DNA of 64,000 nucleotides from Amycolatopsis saalfeldensis (lineage in GTDB: Bacteria > Actinomycetota > Actinomycetes > Mycobacteriales > Pseudonocardiaceae), in the NCBI RefSeq assembly GCF_900110575.1, contig NZ_FOEF01000003.1:124001-188000 (forward strand), in the 5' to 3' direction. The position numbers and the translations under genes were made by a program. How positions within the stretch are numbered: the first letter of the stretch is position 1; the number at the start of each line of letters is the position of its first letter. The notes under the pieces were generated by a model, which saw nothing but the letters and a program-made list of their open reading frames with translations, ran no database searches and was not told where the DNA came from. Positions 34,735 through 42,777 of the stretch are shown piece after piece.

Positions 34735-34910
34735 CTGCCCGGCCCCTGTTGCTGCTCACCACGACCGGCGCGCGCGGCGGCGAAGCCAGGACGACTCCGT
34801 TGTCCGACGTGGCCGACGGTGCGGACCTGGTGGTGTTCGCCTTGAACCGTGGCACGCCAAGGGATCCCGACTGGTTCCGCAATCCGGCGGCCCGCCCGCC
34901 CGCCGCCGTT
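34731..34910 (+). pseudogene. Remnant of a deazaflavin (F420)-dependent nitroreductase-family gene
   Basis: In the frame starting at 34731 the translation reads ARPLLLLTTTGARGGEARTT, PLSDVADGADLVVFALNRG, TPRDPDWFRNPAARPPAAV. This is the conserved N-terminal core of DDN-type F420-dependent nitroreductases (RPLLLLTTTGARSG..., VVFASNGG, HPDWYHNL). It has no start codon of its own, overlaps the permease end, and loses similarity after about 58 codons, so it is a truncated gene. The convergent reductase gene begins just beyond. Confidence 0.6.
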
Positions 34911-34927
34911 GACCGGCACCGAGCGCG

Positions 34928-35818
34928 TCAGCCGGGACCGTCGCTGGTCGCGGCGAGCAGCGGGACCACCAGCTCGCTGATGGGGGTCGGGATGCCGTGC
35001 TGCCGCCCGCGCCGCAACACGACCCCGTTCCGGACGTCCCATTCGAGCGGCCGGCCCGCCTCGCGGTCGGTCAGGATCGACGTGCCCATGTCGGCCGGGT
35101 AGGACCGGAAGGCGTCGATCATCTCCTGGGGCAGCTCGTCGCCGAGTTCGGCGCCCTCGGCCCGGGCCACGGCGAGGCACTCCCGCAGGTACGCGAGGCC
35201 GAGCCCGGCGATGTCGTCGCGGGCGAACACGCCCGCGCGCCTGCCGGTGAGGGCCATCAGGCCCGCGATCGCGTTCTGCAGGAGCTTGCGCCACGCCAGC
35301 GACGTGAAGTCGGCGGCCGGCTCGACCGTGCACAGGCTTCCGGACAGCGCTTCGGAAACGGCGCGGCCCGGCTCGGTGTCCGGCACGGTCAGGCGGGCCT
35401 CGTCGCGCAGCCAGACCGAGCCGTCGGGCTGGGTCTGGGCCGGGAACCAGACGATGCTGGGCAGCACCCGGCCATGGGGGACATGAGGGGCGACAACGGT
35501 TTCCTGCTCCACCCCGTTCTGCAGCACGCAGACCACGGTGTCCGGCCGGCACAGCGCGGCCAGCCAGGGCGCGGCCGCCTCGACCTGAGTGGCTTTCACG
35601 GCCAGGAAAACCAGGTCGGCCGGGGCCGCGCCCTGGGCCGCGTCGACCCGGACCGGGCCGGGCACCACGATGCGGTCCGCCGCGGCACGCAGCTCGAGCT
35701 GGGCACGGGCGGTGCGGCCGTACAGCCTGGGCGCGCGCCCGGCTTGGTGCAGCGCCGCCGCGACGGTCGTGCCGATCGCTCCCGGGCCGACCACGGCGAC
35801 GTTCGGGGTCGTTGTCAT
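34928..35818 (-). CDS. Ketopantoate reductase-like NADP-dependent oxidoreductase
   Basis: A 296-residue two-domain protein. The N-terminal Rossmann fold has VAVVGPGAIGTTVAAALHQAG and LVFLAVKATQVEAAAPWLAAL; LQNGVEQE is the typical ApbA/PanE strand. The C-terminal helical domain has WRKLLQNAIAGLMALTGRRAGV, with the lysine expected to act in catalysis, and later MGTSILTDREAGRPLEWD, the substrate-binding serine/Asp segment. It would reduce 2-dehydropantoate in pantothenate synthesis, but actinomycetes carry several paralogues acting on other 2-keto acids, and no pan genes are adjacent. Confidence 0.85.
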   Translation of the reverse strand: MTTTPNVAVVGPGAIGTTVAAALHQAGRAPRLYGRTARAQLELRAAADRIVVPGPVRVDAAQGAAPADLVFLAVKATQVEAAAPWLAALCRPDTVVCVLQNGVEQETVVAPHVPHGRVLPSIVWFPAQTQPDGSVWLRDEARLTVPDTEPGRAVSEALSGSLCTVEPAADFTSLAWRKLLQNAIAGLMALTGRRAGVFARDDIAGLGLAYLRECLAVARAEGAELGDELPQEMIDAFRSYPADMGTSILTDREAGRPLEWDVRNGVVLRRGRQHGIPTPISELVVPLLAATSDGPG

Positions 35819-35849
35819 GCGTTGATTGTGCCCACTGACCGTGCGTGAT

Positions 35850-37058
35850 TCAGGCCCCGGGGCGGTTCGCGACCGGGATCACGATCGGCGTCTGCGTCGG
35901 TGAGGTGCCGTTGTCGAGGAACAGCATCGCGATGGCCCGCACGAACTGGTCGAACGCGTAGAACCCGGCGGGCGCGACGGGCAGCAGTCCCTCCCGGAAG
36001 GCGATGTAGGCCGGCCAGCCGGTGCGGACCGCGGCCGCGGCCAGGTAGTCGCGGGGCAGTTCGAGCCAGTCGGCGATCCGGTCGTTGAGCACGTAGCGCA
36101 CGAACTCGTTCAGGAAGCCGCGGGTGACGCCCAGATCGAGCTGCGCGGTCAGCCCGAGCAGCTCCTGGGCGAGCTCCTTGCCTTCGGTGGTCGGAGTGAG
36201 GATCGGGGTGAGGACCTGCGCCGACTGCGCGTCCGCGGCGGCCCAGCTCCGCGGGATGAACTCGTCCCGCACGCCGAGCAGGTGGATGGCGACCTGCCAC
36301 AGGTGCAGGAACGCGTCCTCCTCCGCGGCCGTCATCGGGACCTGCCATTCGAGCAGCTTCCGGTGCACGAAGGTGCCCAGGCTGTGGAAGGTGACCAGGA
36401 TGTCGCCGTTGCTGATCGGGGTCTTCTCCTCGGCGACCGCCCGCCAGTGCGCGGACTGCGGCAGCAGGTGCCGCACCCCGGCGTGCACCAGGCGCGTTTT
36501 GTTGGCCGTGACCACGAACTGGCCGCCGGGCTCGAAGGCGGTCAGCTCGCTCAGGTCGTAGCCGAAGGTGAAAGTCTTGGCCGCGCGGTCCTTCATGTTC
36601 GCGCCGCCCGCGGACCAGTAGACCGACCTGGCCTCCCGCGGGATCACCGTGCTCATGATGCCGCTGCCGAGGCCGTACAGCATGAACAGGTAAGTGTCCT
36701 TGCGGCGGTTGAAATCGGCGGCCAGGCGCAGCTTGGCGGGGTCGGCCCAGGACGGCAGGCGGTTGGCCCGGCCGAGGTGGGTGGCGAGGTCCGCGGGCAG
36801 TCCGGCCGGCAGCGGATCACCGTTGTTCAGCCACGAATGCAGCGCGGCGTTGACCGCCGGAACCTGGCCGTTGTCGAGGAGCGCGGCCAGCAGCGGGTCG
36901 GCCTCGTCGTCCCAGACCGACCACGGATCGGTGCCCGTGCCGGTTCCGGCCACCGATCCCGACGACGCCCACGCCCACGCCGGCGTGACGCTCGCGGCAC
37001 CGGCGAGGCCCAGTGCGGCACCGAGGGTGAGGACCCTCCTCCTGCTGAGATCTTCCAT
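35850..37058 (-). CDS. lcp: Latex clearing protein (rubber oxygenase), Tat-exported
   Basis: A 402-residue secreted b-type heme oxygenase of the DUF2236/MpaB superfamily. The N-terminus is a Tat signal (SRRRVLTLGAALGLAGAASV with Ala-rich end). The core matches Streptomyces Lcp: RRKDTYLFMLYGLGSGIMSTVIPREARSVYWSAGG split over residues about 115-150, then KDRAAKTFTFGYDLSEL and TRLVHAGVRHLLP, which carry the heme-ligand and active-site His/Arg/Thr. Lcp cleaves poly(cis-1,4-isoprene) endo-wise to oligo-isoprenoid aldehydes and ketones. It is divergent from a TetR-type regulator gene with an operator-like palindrome between. No oxiA/B genes are adjacent. Confidence 0.92.
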   Translation of the reverse strand: MEDLSRRRVLTLGAALGLAGAASVTPAWAWASSGSVAGTGTGTDPWSVWDDEADPLLAALLDNGQVPAVNAALHSWLNNGDPLPAGLPADLATHLGRANRLPSWADPAKLRLAADFNRRKDTYLFMLYGLGSGIMSTVIPREARSVYWSAGGANMKDRAAKTFTFGYDLSELTAFEPGGQFVVTANKTRLVHAGVRHLLPQSAHWRAVAEEKTPISNGDILVTFHSLGTFVHRKLLEWQVPMTAAEEDAFLHLWQVAIHLLGVRDEFIPRSWAAADAQSAQVLTPILTPTTEGKELAQELLGLTAQLDLGVTRGFLNEFVRYVLNDRIADWLELPRDYLAAAAVRTGWPAYIAFREGLLPVAPAGFYAFDQFVRAIAMLFLDNGTSPTQTPIVIPVANRPGA

Positions 37059-37142
37059 TTACTTACCTGCTTCCCTGAGGCCACGTTGCCTGAACATCAC
37101 GCCGTTTAGGCTGATGCGAGGGTGTTGCGGGTTCGTCATGCA

Positions 37143-37162
37143 ATGTGATTCTTCATTAACAT
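37143..37162. promoter_or_regulatory. Putative TetR operator between lcp and its divergent regulator
   Basis: ATGTGATTCTTCATTAACAT has 8-bp arms matching at six positions (ATGT-A-T / A-T-ACAT) around CTTC, in the only AT-rich stretch of the lcp/TetR intergenic region. Position fits a shared operator; binding is inference. Confidence 0.4.
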
Positions 37163-37251
37163 AGCGACCGGTGGCGCGGCTCGGCAAGCCCGGCTCGTGA
37201 TTGACTGGCGCGCATGGCCTTGTCCGCTCCCGCGCCGGCCAGGGCGCCGTG

Positions 37252-38412
37252 GTGACCTCCGAGCCGGCCGTCCGGCCGCGCAACCGGCGGCAGCTCATCG
37301 TCGAAGCGGCCGGCCGGGTGTTCAGCACGCGCGGTTACCACGCCGCGTCCATGGAGGAGATCGCCGCCGCCGTCGGGATCACCGCCGCGGCCCTGTATCG
37401 GCACTTCCCGAACAAGTACGCGCTGTTCACCGAGTGCGCGAACGTGATGGCGGACCGGCTCGTCGCCGCACTCGACGAGGTGGCGCCCGAGTCCGCGCTG
37501 GCGGAGACGCTGGACGTCGTCACCCGGGTCACCGTCGCCCATCGCGCCTCCGGCGGGGTGTACCGCTGGGAGGCGCGGTATCTCGACCGCGAGGACCGGC
37601 AGCGGCTCAAGGCGAAGTTCGCTTACGTCGTCGGCCGGGTCGCCGACGTGCTGCGGCGCGACCACCCGATGCCTGGCGACGATCTGCGCGCGGTGGCCGC
37701 CCTCGGCGTGATCGGGTCGATCACCATGCACCACACCTCGATCGCGCACCGCCGGGTGGAAAGCCTGCTGCTGACCTCCGCCGTGCGGGCCGCCACCACC
37801 GGAGCCGTGGCCGGCAGCGCGCGCCGGGTCGAGCTGCCCGCGCTGCCGGTGCCCCGGACCCGGCGCGCGGAGATCCTGGCCGCCGCCATCCCGCTGTTCG
37901 AACGGGACGGGTTCGCCGCCGTGACCAACGGCCGGATCGCGGAGGCGGTGGGGGTCACGACGTCCGCGATCTACCGCCATTACCCCGGCAAGGCCGACAT
38001 CCTGGCCGCGGCCTGCCTGCAAGCCGCGGAGCTGCTGGCGCAGGCCGTGGACCGGAACCTCGAGGGTGTGGCCGATCCGCGCGCGGCCGTGATCGCGCTG
38101 GCGGCGACGTACGTCGCGTACAGCTTCGCCCACACCGCGCTCACCAGCGTCGCCGAGGCCGAGATCATCGGCATGCCGGCCGCGTTGCAGGGGCCCGTCG
38201 TGCGCGCCCAGCGTGAGCACATCGCGGTGTGGGAACAGCAATTGCGGCTGGCCCGGCCCGACCTCGACCCGCGCCAGGCCCGGGTACTGGTGCACGCGGG
38301 CTTCGGTGTGGTGGTCGAAGCCGGGCGCCGGCTGCGCTGGCGGGACACCGAGGAGCATCGCGCCGCCGTCACCGCGCTCGTGGTGGCCGCGCTGGGCCTC
38401 GCTACGGGCTGA
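37252..38412 (+). CDS. Tandem double-TetR regulator, divergent from lcp
   Basis: A 386-residue protein containing two complete TetR DNA-binding domains. The first (about residues 10-60) has LIVEAAGRVFSTRGYHAASM and VGITAAALYRHFPNKYALF; the second (about 200-250) has ILAAAIPLFERDGFAAVTN and VGVTTSAIYRHYPGKADIL. Each is followed by a helical ligand-type domain, so it looks like a fusion or duplication of two TetR proteins, about twice the usual length. A GTG at 37252 (VTSEPAVRP) is preferred; GTG 37249 and TTG 37201 are alternatives. LcpR-type TetR repressors control lcp in Gordonia; this double version is the likely equivalent. Confidence 0.88.
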   Translation: MTSEPAVRPRNRRQLIVEAAGRVFSTRGYHAASMEEIAAAVGITAAALYRHFPNKYALFTECANVMADRLVAALDEVAPESALAETLDVVTRVTVAHRASGGVYRWEARYLDREDRQRLKAKFAYVVGRVADVLRRDHPMPGDDLRAVAALGVIGSITMHHTSIAHRRVESLLLTSAVRAATTGAVAGSARRVELPALPVPRTRRAEILAAAIPLFERDGFAAVTNGRIAEAVGVTTSAIYRHYPGKADILAAACLQAAELLAQAVDRNLEGVADPRAAVIALAATYVAYSFAHTALTSVAEAEIIGMPAALQGPVVRAQREHIAVWEQQLRLARPDLDPRQARVLVHAGFGVVVEAGRRLRWRDTEEHRAAVTALVVAALGLATG

Positions 38413-39001
38413 GTTCTTCCGCGGGCGCAGCCGGTTTCGGATGCGCCGTCACCACCAGCCGGTGCGTGCGCGCCCCCGGGGCTGCTTCGTCGTGGTAGCG
38501 CGAGACGAGGCCGGCGACGAGTGCGGTCAGCTCTTCGGTGAACGCCGCGCGGTCGCGCGCCGAGCCGAACGCGATCTCCGTGTCGAGCGTCAGCGTCGGC
38601 AACGGTTGTTCCGCGCGCGCGGCGCGGCGGACGAGTCCGGCGACCTCCTGCACCGTGCGTCCGGCGACGGCGAGCTGGTAGGCCGCCGAAAGGCGGTCCG
38701 GCTCGACCGCGCTCCGCCCGGCCTCGCCGAGGGCGGCGGGGGAGACGAGGTACGACGCGGCGGTGGCGGTGAAGAGCCGCTCGGTCAGCCCGCCCCACCG
38801 CCGCGAGCCCGCGGGCTCGACCAGGCCGTGCGTCTCCAGCGCGCGCAGGTGGTAGTGCACTTTCTGCCTCGACAGCCCGAGGCGCGCGGCGAGCGCGGCG
38901 GCGGAAGCCGGTTCGGTCAGGGCCGCCAGCAGCCGCGCCCGGACCGGGTCCAGCGCGGCGGCCGCCGCGGCCGGGTCCTCGATCACCTCGACGTCGAACA
39001 T
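38402..39001 (-). CDS. ArsR-like winged-helix transcriptional regulator
   Basis: A 199-residue regulator. The HTH is LDPVRARLLAALTEPASAAALAARLGLSRQKVHYHLRALETHGLV, of the ArsR/HTH_20 type. The C-terminal part is a helical domain with GLVSRYHDEAAPGARTHRLVVTAHP. No metal-binding cysteine pattern is visible, so it is not a classical ArsR metal sensor. In other actinomycetes such genes often precede an AHSA1/SRPBCC gene, which is missing here. ATG 39001 gives MFDVEV; TTG 39013 is also possible. The 3' end overlaps the double-TetR gene by 11 bp. Confidence 0.82.
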   Translation of the reverse strand: MFDVEVIEDPAAAAAALDPVRARLLAALTEPASAAALAARLGLSRQKVHYHLRALETHGLVEPAGSRRWGGLTERLFTATAASYLVSPAALGEAGRSAVEPDRLSAAYQLAVAGRTVQEVAGLVRRAARAEQPLPTLTLDTEIAFGSARDRAAFTEELTALVAGLVSRYHDEAAPGARTHRLVVTAHPKPAAPAEELSP

Positions 39002-39154
39002 GCACTGAGCCAAGCAGTGACAAACAAAGTCGTCAAGGGGCCCCGGAACGGGTGCTTGTCTGTTTCCGCCCGTGCTCGTACAGTCAGCACGCAGGTCCGG
39101 CAGTGGTCTGGACCTGTCTGCTACCGCCGCCCTGATGTTCCTGGAGGTTGGCTA

Positions 39155-39760
39155 GTGCGCAGAAGATTACGGCTCGGTGCAGTGCTTGGCGGGGCCCTGT
39201 TCGGCCTGGCGGTGGTGACCCCGGTCGCGAGTGCGCAGGTGGGCACCGGACCGTGGAACCCCTGGTCGCCGGGCTATTCGGAGCAGGAGCGCGGGTGCGG
39301 CCAGATCAGCGGCCTCACGTTCCAGCTCACCTGCTCCACCGGCAGCGGCGACCAGCGCGCCGAGCGGCGGTACGACACCTACACCGGCGGCACGCACCAG
39401 TTCGAGGGCTCGTTCAAGATCACCAGCATGAGCGGCACGCGCATCAGCGTGAAGCAGACCTTCCGCGACGGCTCGAACGCGGGCCCGTATTTCCTGCTGG
39501 CGGTCGAAAAGGGCGGGCGGATGTACGCGGTGGAGGGCGGGCAGACGCTCGCCGGCGGCGCCACCGTCGGGACCTCCGTGCGGGTCAACACGATCAACCA
39601 GGTCGGCAGCACGCACAAGGTCTACATCAACGGCTCGCTCAAGCAGACCATCGACAGCCCGAGCGGCAGCTACTACGACAAGTTCGGCTCGTACCGGACC
39701 TCCAGCGGGGCCGGCCCGATCACCGTGCAGTGGAGCGGCGTCAAGTTCTGGACGAAGTGA
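39155..39760 (+). CDS. Secreted jelly-roll protein, possible polysaccharide lyase-like
   Basis: A 201-residue exported protein. The signal peptide (VRRRLRLGAVLGGALFGLAVVTPVASA) ends before QVGTG. The mature part is about 170 residues of alternating beta strands (HQFEGSFKITSMSGTRISVKQ split by turns, YFLLAVEKGGRMYAVEGG, HKVYINGSLKQTI, AGPITVQWSGVKFW), a pattern seen in small concanavalin-like jelly-roll domains such as PL7/PL20 lyases or glycan-binding modules. Two cysteines (CGQ...LTC) could form one disulfide. GTG 39155 follows GGAGGT. I cannot identify catalytic residues, so an enzymatic role is unproven. Its end overlaps the convergent RluA-type gene by 20 bp. Confidence 0.7.
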   Translation: MRRRLRLGAVLGGALFGLAVVTPVASAQVGTGPWNPWSPGYSEQERGCGQISGLTFQLTCSTGSGDQRAERRYDTYTGGTHQFEGSFKITSMSGTRISVKQTFRDGSNAGPYFLLAVEKGGRMYAVEGGQTLAGGATVGTSVRVNTINQVGSTHKVYINGSLKQTIDSPSGSYYDKFGSYRTSSGAGPITVQWSGVKFWTK

Positions 39761-40721
39761 CCCCGCGGGCGGCGTCCCCGGTGCCCGCCGGGGGCGCCGC
39801 CCACTCGGCCGGTGAGTCCCATGAGGACAGTCGCAGGCCGCTGGTGAACCGTCGCGGCGCGCCGGTCAGCGGATCGTCGAACTCGAGCGTCTTCGCCAGC
39901 AGCTGCAACGGTTTCGTGAAGTCGTCGAGCGGGGTTTCGGTGACCACGGGGTAGAAGCCGTCGCCGAGGATGGGGATGCCGAGCCCGTTGAGGTGCACGC
40001 GCAGCTGGTGCGTGCGGCCGGTGGCGGGCACCAGCCGGTAGCGGCCCAGCCCGTCGCGGTGCTCCAGCAGCTCCACGTACGTCTCGGCGTTCACCTCGCC
40101 CGGAACCTCTTGGGCGGCCAGCACTCCGCGTTCCTTGACGATCCGGCTCCGGACCGTGCGCGGCAGCCCCAGTGCCGCGTCGTACGGCGCGATCGCCTCG
40201 TATTCCTTGTGCACCAGGCGATCGCGGAACATCGTCTGGTACGCCCCGCGCGCGGACGGGGTGATCACGAACATCACCAGCCCGGCCGTGACGCGGTCGA
40301 GCCGGTGGGCGGGCGACAGCGCCGGCAGGCCGAGGTCGCGGCGCAGCCGGACCAGCGCCGTCTCGAGGATGTGCTGCCCACGCGGGATGGTCGCGAGGAA
40401 GTGCGGTTTGTCGACCACGAGGAGGTGCTCGTCGCGGTGCACGACCGCGATGTCGAACGGCACCGGCACCTCGTCGGGCAGGTCGCGGTGGAACCAGATG
40501 AACGTGCCGGGCTCGAACGCCGTCCCGACGCCGAGCGGGCCGTCCGGGCCGAAGATCCGCTCCTCGCGCAGCATCTCTTCGATCCGCGCGGGCGCGACGC
40601 GGGGCAGCCGTTCGACCAGGTGCTCCAGCAGTGTGCCCCACGGGCCTTCGTCGGGCAGCCGCAGCCGCGCCGGGTCGAGCCCGTGGCGTGGCGGCAGCGG
40701 GGCCGGGAGCTTGCGTCTCAT
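39741..40721 (-). CDS. RluA-family pseudouridine synthase
   Basis: A 326-residue enzyme converting uridine to pseudouridine in rRNA or tRNA. The catalytic Asp lies in SPAHRLDRVTAGLVMF (HRLDxxTxG motif), with VVDKPHFLATIP before it and GRTHQLRVHLNGLGIPILGD after it. The N-terminus has an S4-like segment (RIEEMLREERIFGPDG). The specific target position cannot be told. It is convergent with and slightly overlaps the secreted jelly-roll gene. Confidence 0.92.
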   Translation of the reverse strand: MRRKLPAPLPPRHGLDPARLRLPDEGPWGTLLEHLVERLPRVAPARIEEMLREERIFGPDGPLGVGTAFEPGTFIWFHRDLPDEVPVPFDIAVVHRDEHLLVVDKPHFLATIPRGQHILETALVRLRRDLGLPALSPAHRLDRVTAGLVMFVITPSARGAYQTMFRDRLVHKEYEAIAPYDAALGLPRTVRSRIVKERGVLAAQEVPGEVNAETYVELLEHRDGLGRYRLVPATGRTHQLRVHLNGLGIPILGDGFYPVVTETPLDDFTKPLQLLAKTLEFDDPLTGAPRRFTSGLRLSSWDSPAEWAAPPAGTGDAARGVTSSRT

Positions 40722-40733
40722 CGGACGCCGAGT

Positions 40734-41126
40734 CTAGTCGCCGCTGTGCTGCCGGTAGATCGCGATGTAGCGGGCCTTCGCTTCGGCGTCGGCGGCGTCG
40801 AACGCCTCCTTGCGGATGCGCTTGCCGGTGCCCGGCGCGAAGCCGTTGCGCGAGAGCCGGTGGTCGATGCTCTCCTCCATGTACGCGCAGGAGTAGAAGT
40901 ACGCCACCAGCGCGGCCATCAGCACGATCGCCAGCCGGAGCTGGATCGGGCCGGGCAGCAGCAGCCAGACCAGGCAGAGCGGCGCGATGCCGACGGAACT
41001 GCGCAGCACGTGCCGCGCTTTCCAGTGCTTCGACGTGGTGTCGTGCAGGATCCAGTCGCGGTACCGCTCGGGCAGCCGGCCGCCCACGGCGTACCAGAAC
41101 CAGCGGAGCACTCCCGGACGTGTCAT
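40734..41126 (-). CDS. DUF5313 family membrane protein
   Basis: A 130-residue protein with two hydrophobic helices (about residues 48-85: VGIAPLCLVWLLLPGPIQL and LAIVLMAALVAYFYSC). It opens MTRPGVLRWFWYAVGGRLP, a typical start of the actinobacterial DUF5313 family of unknown function, and ends with RKEAFDAADAEAKARYIAIYR. ATG 41126 is chosen because GGAGG lies 5 nt upstream, after the first in-frame ATG at 41138. It is divergent from the OhrR-like regulator and shares its operator region, so it could be part of that regulon. Confidence 0.75.
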   Translation of the reverse strand: MTRPGVLRWFWYAVGGRLPERYRDWILHDTTSKHWKARHVLRSSVGIAPLCLVWLLLPGPIQLRLAIVLMAALVAYFYSCAYMEESIDHRLSRNGFAPGTGKRIRKEAFDAADAEAKARYIAIYRQHSGD

Positions 41127-41167
41127 CTCGTCCTCCATCGCCGAGTTCCCCTATCGCTTGCAGAGTA

Positions 41168-41197
41168 CACTAATGATTAGTGCACTAACGATTAGTG
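41168..41197. promoter_or_regulatory. Two adjacent 15-bp operators for the MarR/OhrR-like regulator
   Basis: CACTAATGATTAGTG (41168-41182) is a perfect palindrome around a central G; CACTAACGATTAGTG (41183-41197) follows directly with one mismatched pair. They lie between divergent DUF5313 and MarR genes, 48 bp before the MarR start. The tight spacing (15 bp between centres) suggests cooperative binding of two dimers. Confidence 0.7.
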
Positions 41198-41245
41198 TAG
41201 GCCAGGCCACTCCGCTAAAGTGGCGCGACGCGAGAAGGAGGAACC

Positions 41246-41689
41246 GTGGCCGAGATCGACCTGGGCGAGGACCCGTTGAAGCTCGACCGTCAGGTGTGCT
41301 TCGCGCTGTCGGTCGCTTCGCGCAGCGTGATCGCGATCTACCGGCCCCTGCTCGAACCGCACGGGCTGACGCACCCGCAATACCTCGTGATGCTCGCGCT
41401 GTGGGAGAAGGCGCCGAGGTCGGTGAAGGACCTCGGCGCGGCGCTGCGCCACGAGCCGGCGACGCTGTCCCCGCTGCTCAAACGGCTGGAAGCGATGGAC
41501 TACGTGACGCGGGGCCGCAGCCGCTCCGACGAGCGGCAGCTGACCGTCGAGCTGACCGCGAAGGGCCGGGCGCTGCGCGCGGAGGCGGAGAAGATCCCGT
41601 ACCGCGTGGTCGAAACGCTCGGCATGGAGCTGTCCGAGCTGGAGGCCCTGCACACCGCGCTGGGCCGGGTGATCGCGGCGACCGCATAA
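41246..41689 (+). CDS. MarR-family regulator resembling OhrR (organic peroxide sensor)
   Basis: A 147-residue winged-helix dimer. The N-terminal LDRQVCFALSVASRSVIAIYRPLL matches the OhrR signature, with Cys18 in the position of the peroxide-sensing cysteine; GLTHPQYLVMLALWE contains the tyrosine region. The DNA-binding wing is LKRLEAMDYVTRGRSRSDERQL. GTG 41246 follows AAGGAGG. No ohr peroxiredoxin gene is adjacent; the divergent DUF5313 gene and itself are the only likely nearby targets. Function by family, target by context. Confidence 0.88.
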   Translation: MAEIDLGEDPLKLDRQVCFALSVASRSVIAIYRPLLEPHGLTHPQYLVMLALWEKAPRSVKDLGAALRHEPATLSPLLKRLEAMDYVTRGRSRSDERQLTVELTAKGRALRAEAEKIPYRVVETLGMELSELEALHTALGRVIAATA

Positions 41690-41772
41690 ACGTTCGTGTA
41701 CGGCTCTTGTACGGCGATCTTCCAGGATGAGCGGGCGGGCGCCGCCGCAGCGGCGAGGGCGTCCCGCGATCC

Positions 41773-41815
41773 GAAGGCCTCCTTCCGGCCCCCATCCGGG
41801 AGGGGGCTTTCGTTT
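41773..41815 (+). terminator. Rho-independent terminator with T-rich tail
   Basis: GCCCCC (41788-41793) pairs with GGGGGC (41802-41807), extended by a preceding GAAGGCCTCCTTC hairpin, and is followed by TTTCGTTTT. It lies 100 bp after the MarR gene and before the F420-type oxidoreductase. It is one of the few terminators in the window with a clear T-tract. Confidence 0.75.
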
Positions 41816-41883
41816 TGCCGGGAGTACCGGCGGCCTCCGCGGCGTTGCGCCAGTGAGACGGGCACCGGGCGGAAGGAGCGAGT

Positions 41884-42777
41884 GTGGGCGAGGAACTGAA
41901 GGTCCGGCTGGGGGTCGCGCCGGCGCCGGGCACGGGTCCCGCGGAGTTCGCGGGGCTGGCCGAGACGCTGGAGGCGGCGGGGATCGACTCGCTGTGGCTG
42001 TCCGAGCTGGTCTACGCGCCGGAGGTCGAGCCGCTGATCGGCATGACGCACGCGCTCGCCCGCACGAGCAAGCTGAAGGTGGGCACCGGCGTCGCCATCC
42101 TGCCCGGCCGCAACCCCGTGCTCGTCGCGAAGCAGCTGGTCACGCTCGCCGGGCTGGCGCCGAAACGGGTGCTGCCGGTGTTCGGCCTGCGCCCGGCGAA
42201 TCCGGCCGAGCACACCCTGTTCCCGGTGCCGGAAGGCAAGCGCGCCAAGGTGTTCGACGAGTCCCTGACCCTGCTGCGGCTGCTGCTGGAACAGGACGAC
42301 GTGTCGTTCGACGGCGAGTTCTTCCAGGTCGACGGCATCACCATCGGCCCGCGCCCGGCCAAGCGCCTGGACGTGTGGCTCGGCGGCAGCGCCCCGGCCG
42401 CGCTGCGCCGCGCGGGACGGCTGTCCGACGGCTGGCTCGGCAGCTTCCACTCGCCCGAGCAGGCGCGGGCCGCCCGCGTCGCCATCCAGGACGCCGCCGC
42501 CGAAGCCGGCCGCGAGATCGAGGCCGACCACTTCGGCCTGAGCCTGCTCGTGGCCACCGAGGGCATGCCGGAACGGATGCTCGCCGCCGCGGCGCAACGG
42601 CAGCCGGGCACGCCGATCACCGAACTCGTCGCGACGAGCTGGGCCGAGGCCCGGCGCCTGCTGGAGCAGCACATCGACGCGGGGCTGTCGAAGTTCGTCC
42701 TGCGGCCCGGGCACTCGGGCGACTACCAGCGGTTCCTCGACGGCTTCCAGCGCGAGCTGCTGCCGTTGCAGAACTGA
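41884..42777 (+). CDS. LLM-class F420-dependent oxidoreductase
   Basis: A 297-residue (beta/alpha)8 luciferase-like protein. The N-terminus has FAGLAETLEAAGIDSLWLSELVYAPEVEPL, then LKVGTGVAILPGRNPVLVAKQL, RVLPVFGLRPANPAE and GGSAPAALRRAGRLSDGWLGS, which bind the phosphate of F420. It fits the mycobacterial MSMEG_3544-like family of F420 enzymes. GTG 41884 is preceded by GGAAGGAG. Substrate unknown. It is convergent with the downstream MFS gene with no gap, the two stops being adjacent. Confidence 0.88.
   Translation: MGEELKVRLGVAPAPGTGPAEFAGLAETLEAAGIDSLWLSELVYAPEVEPLIGMTHALARTSKLKVGTGVAILPGRNPVLVAKQLVTLAGLAPKRVLPVFGLRPANPAEHTLFPVPEGKRAKVFDESLTLLRLLLEQDDVSFDGEFFQVDGITIGPRPAKRLDVWLGGSAPAALRRAGRLSDGWLGSFHSPEQARAARVAIQDAAAEAGREIEADHFGLSLLVATEGMPERMLAAAAQRQPGTPITELVATSWAEARRLLEQHIDAGLSKFVLRPGHSGDYQRFLDGFQRELLPLQN

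Noticed and set aside
38600..39140. Continuation of coding upstream of the secreted jelly-roll protein on the plus strand
   Set aside because: This frame is antisense to the ArsR-like gene; the signal peptide begins at GTG 39155 with its own ribosome-binding site.
41696..41899. Small open frame covering the terminator before the F420-type oxidoreductase
   Set aside because: It overlaps a clear terminator hairpin with T-tract and shows no ribosome-binding site or recognisable protein features.
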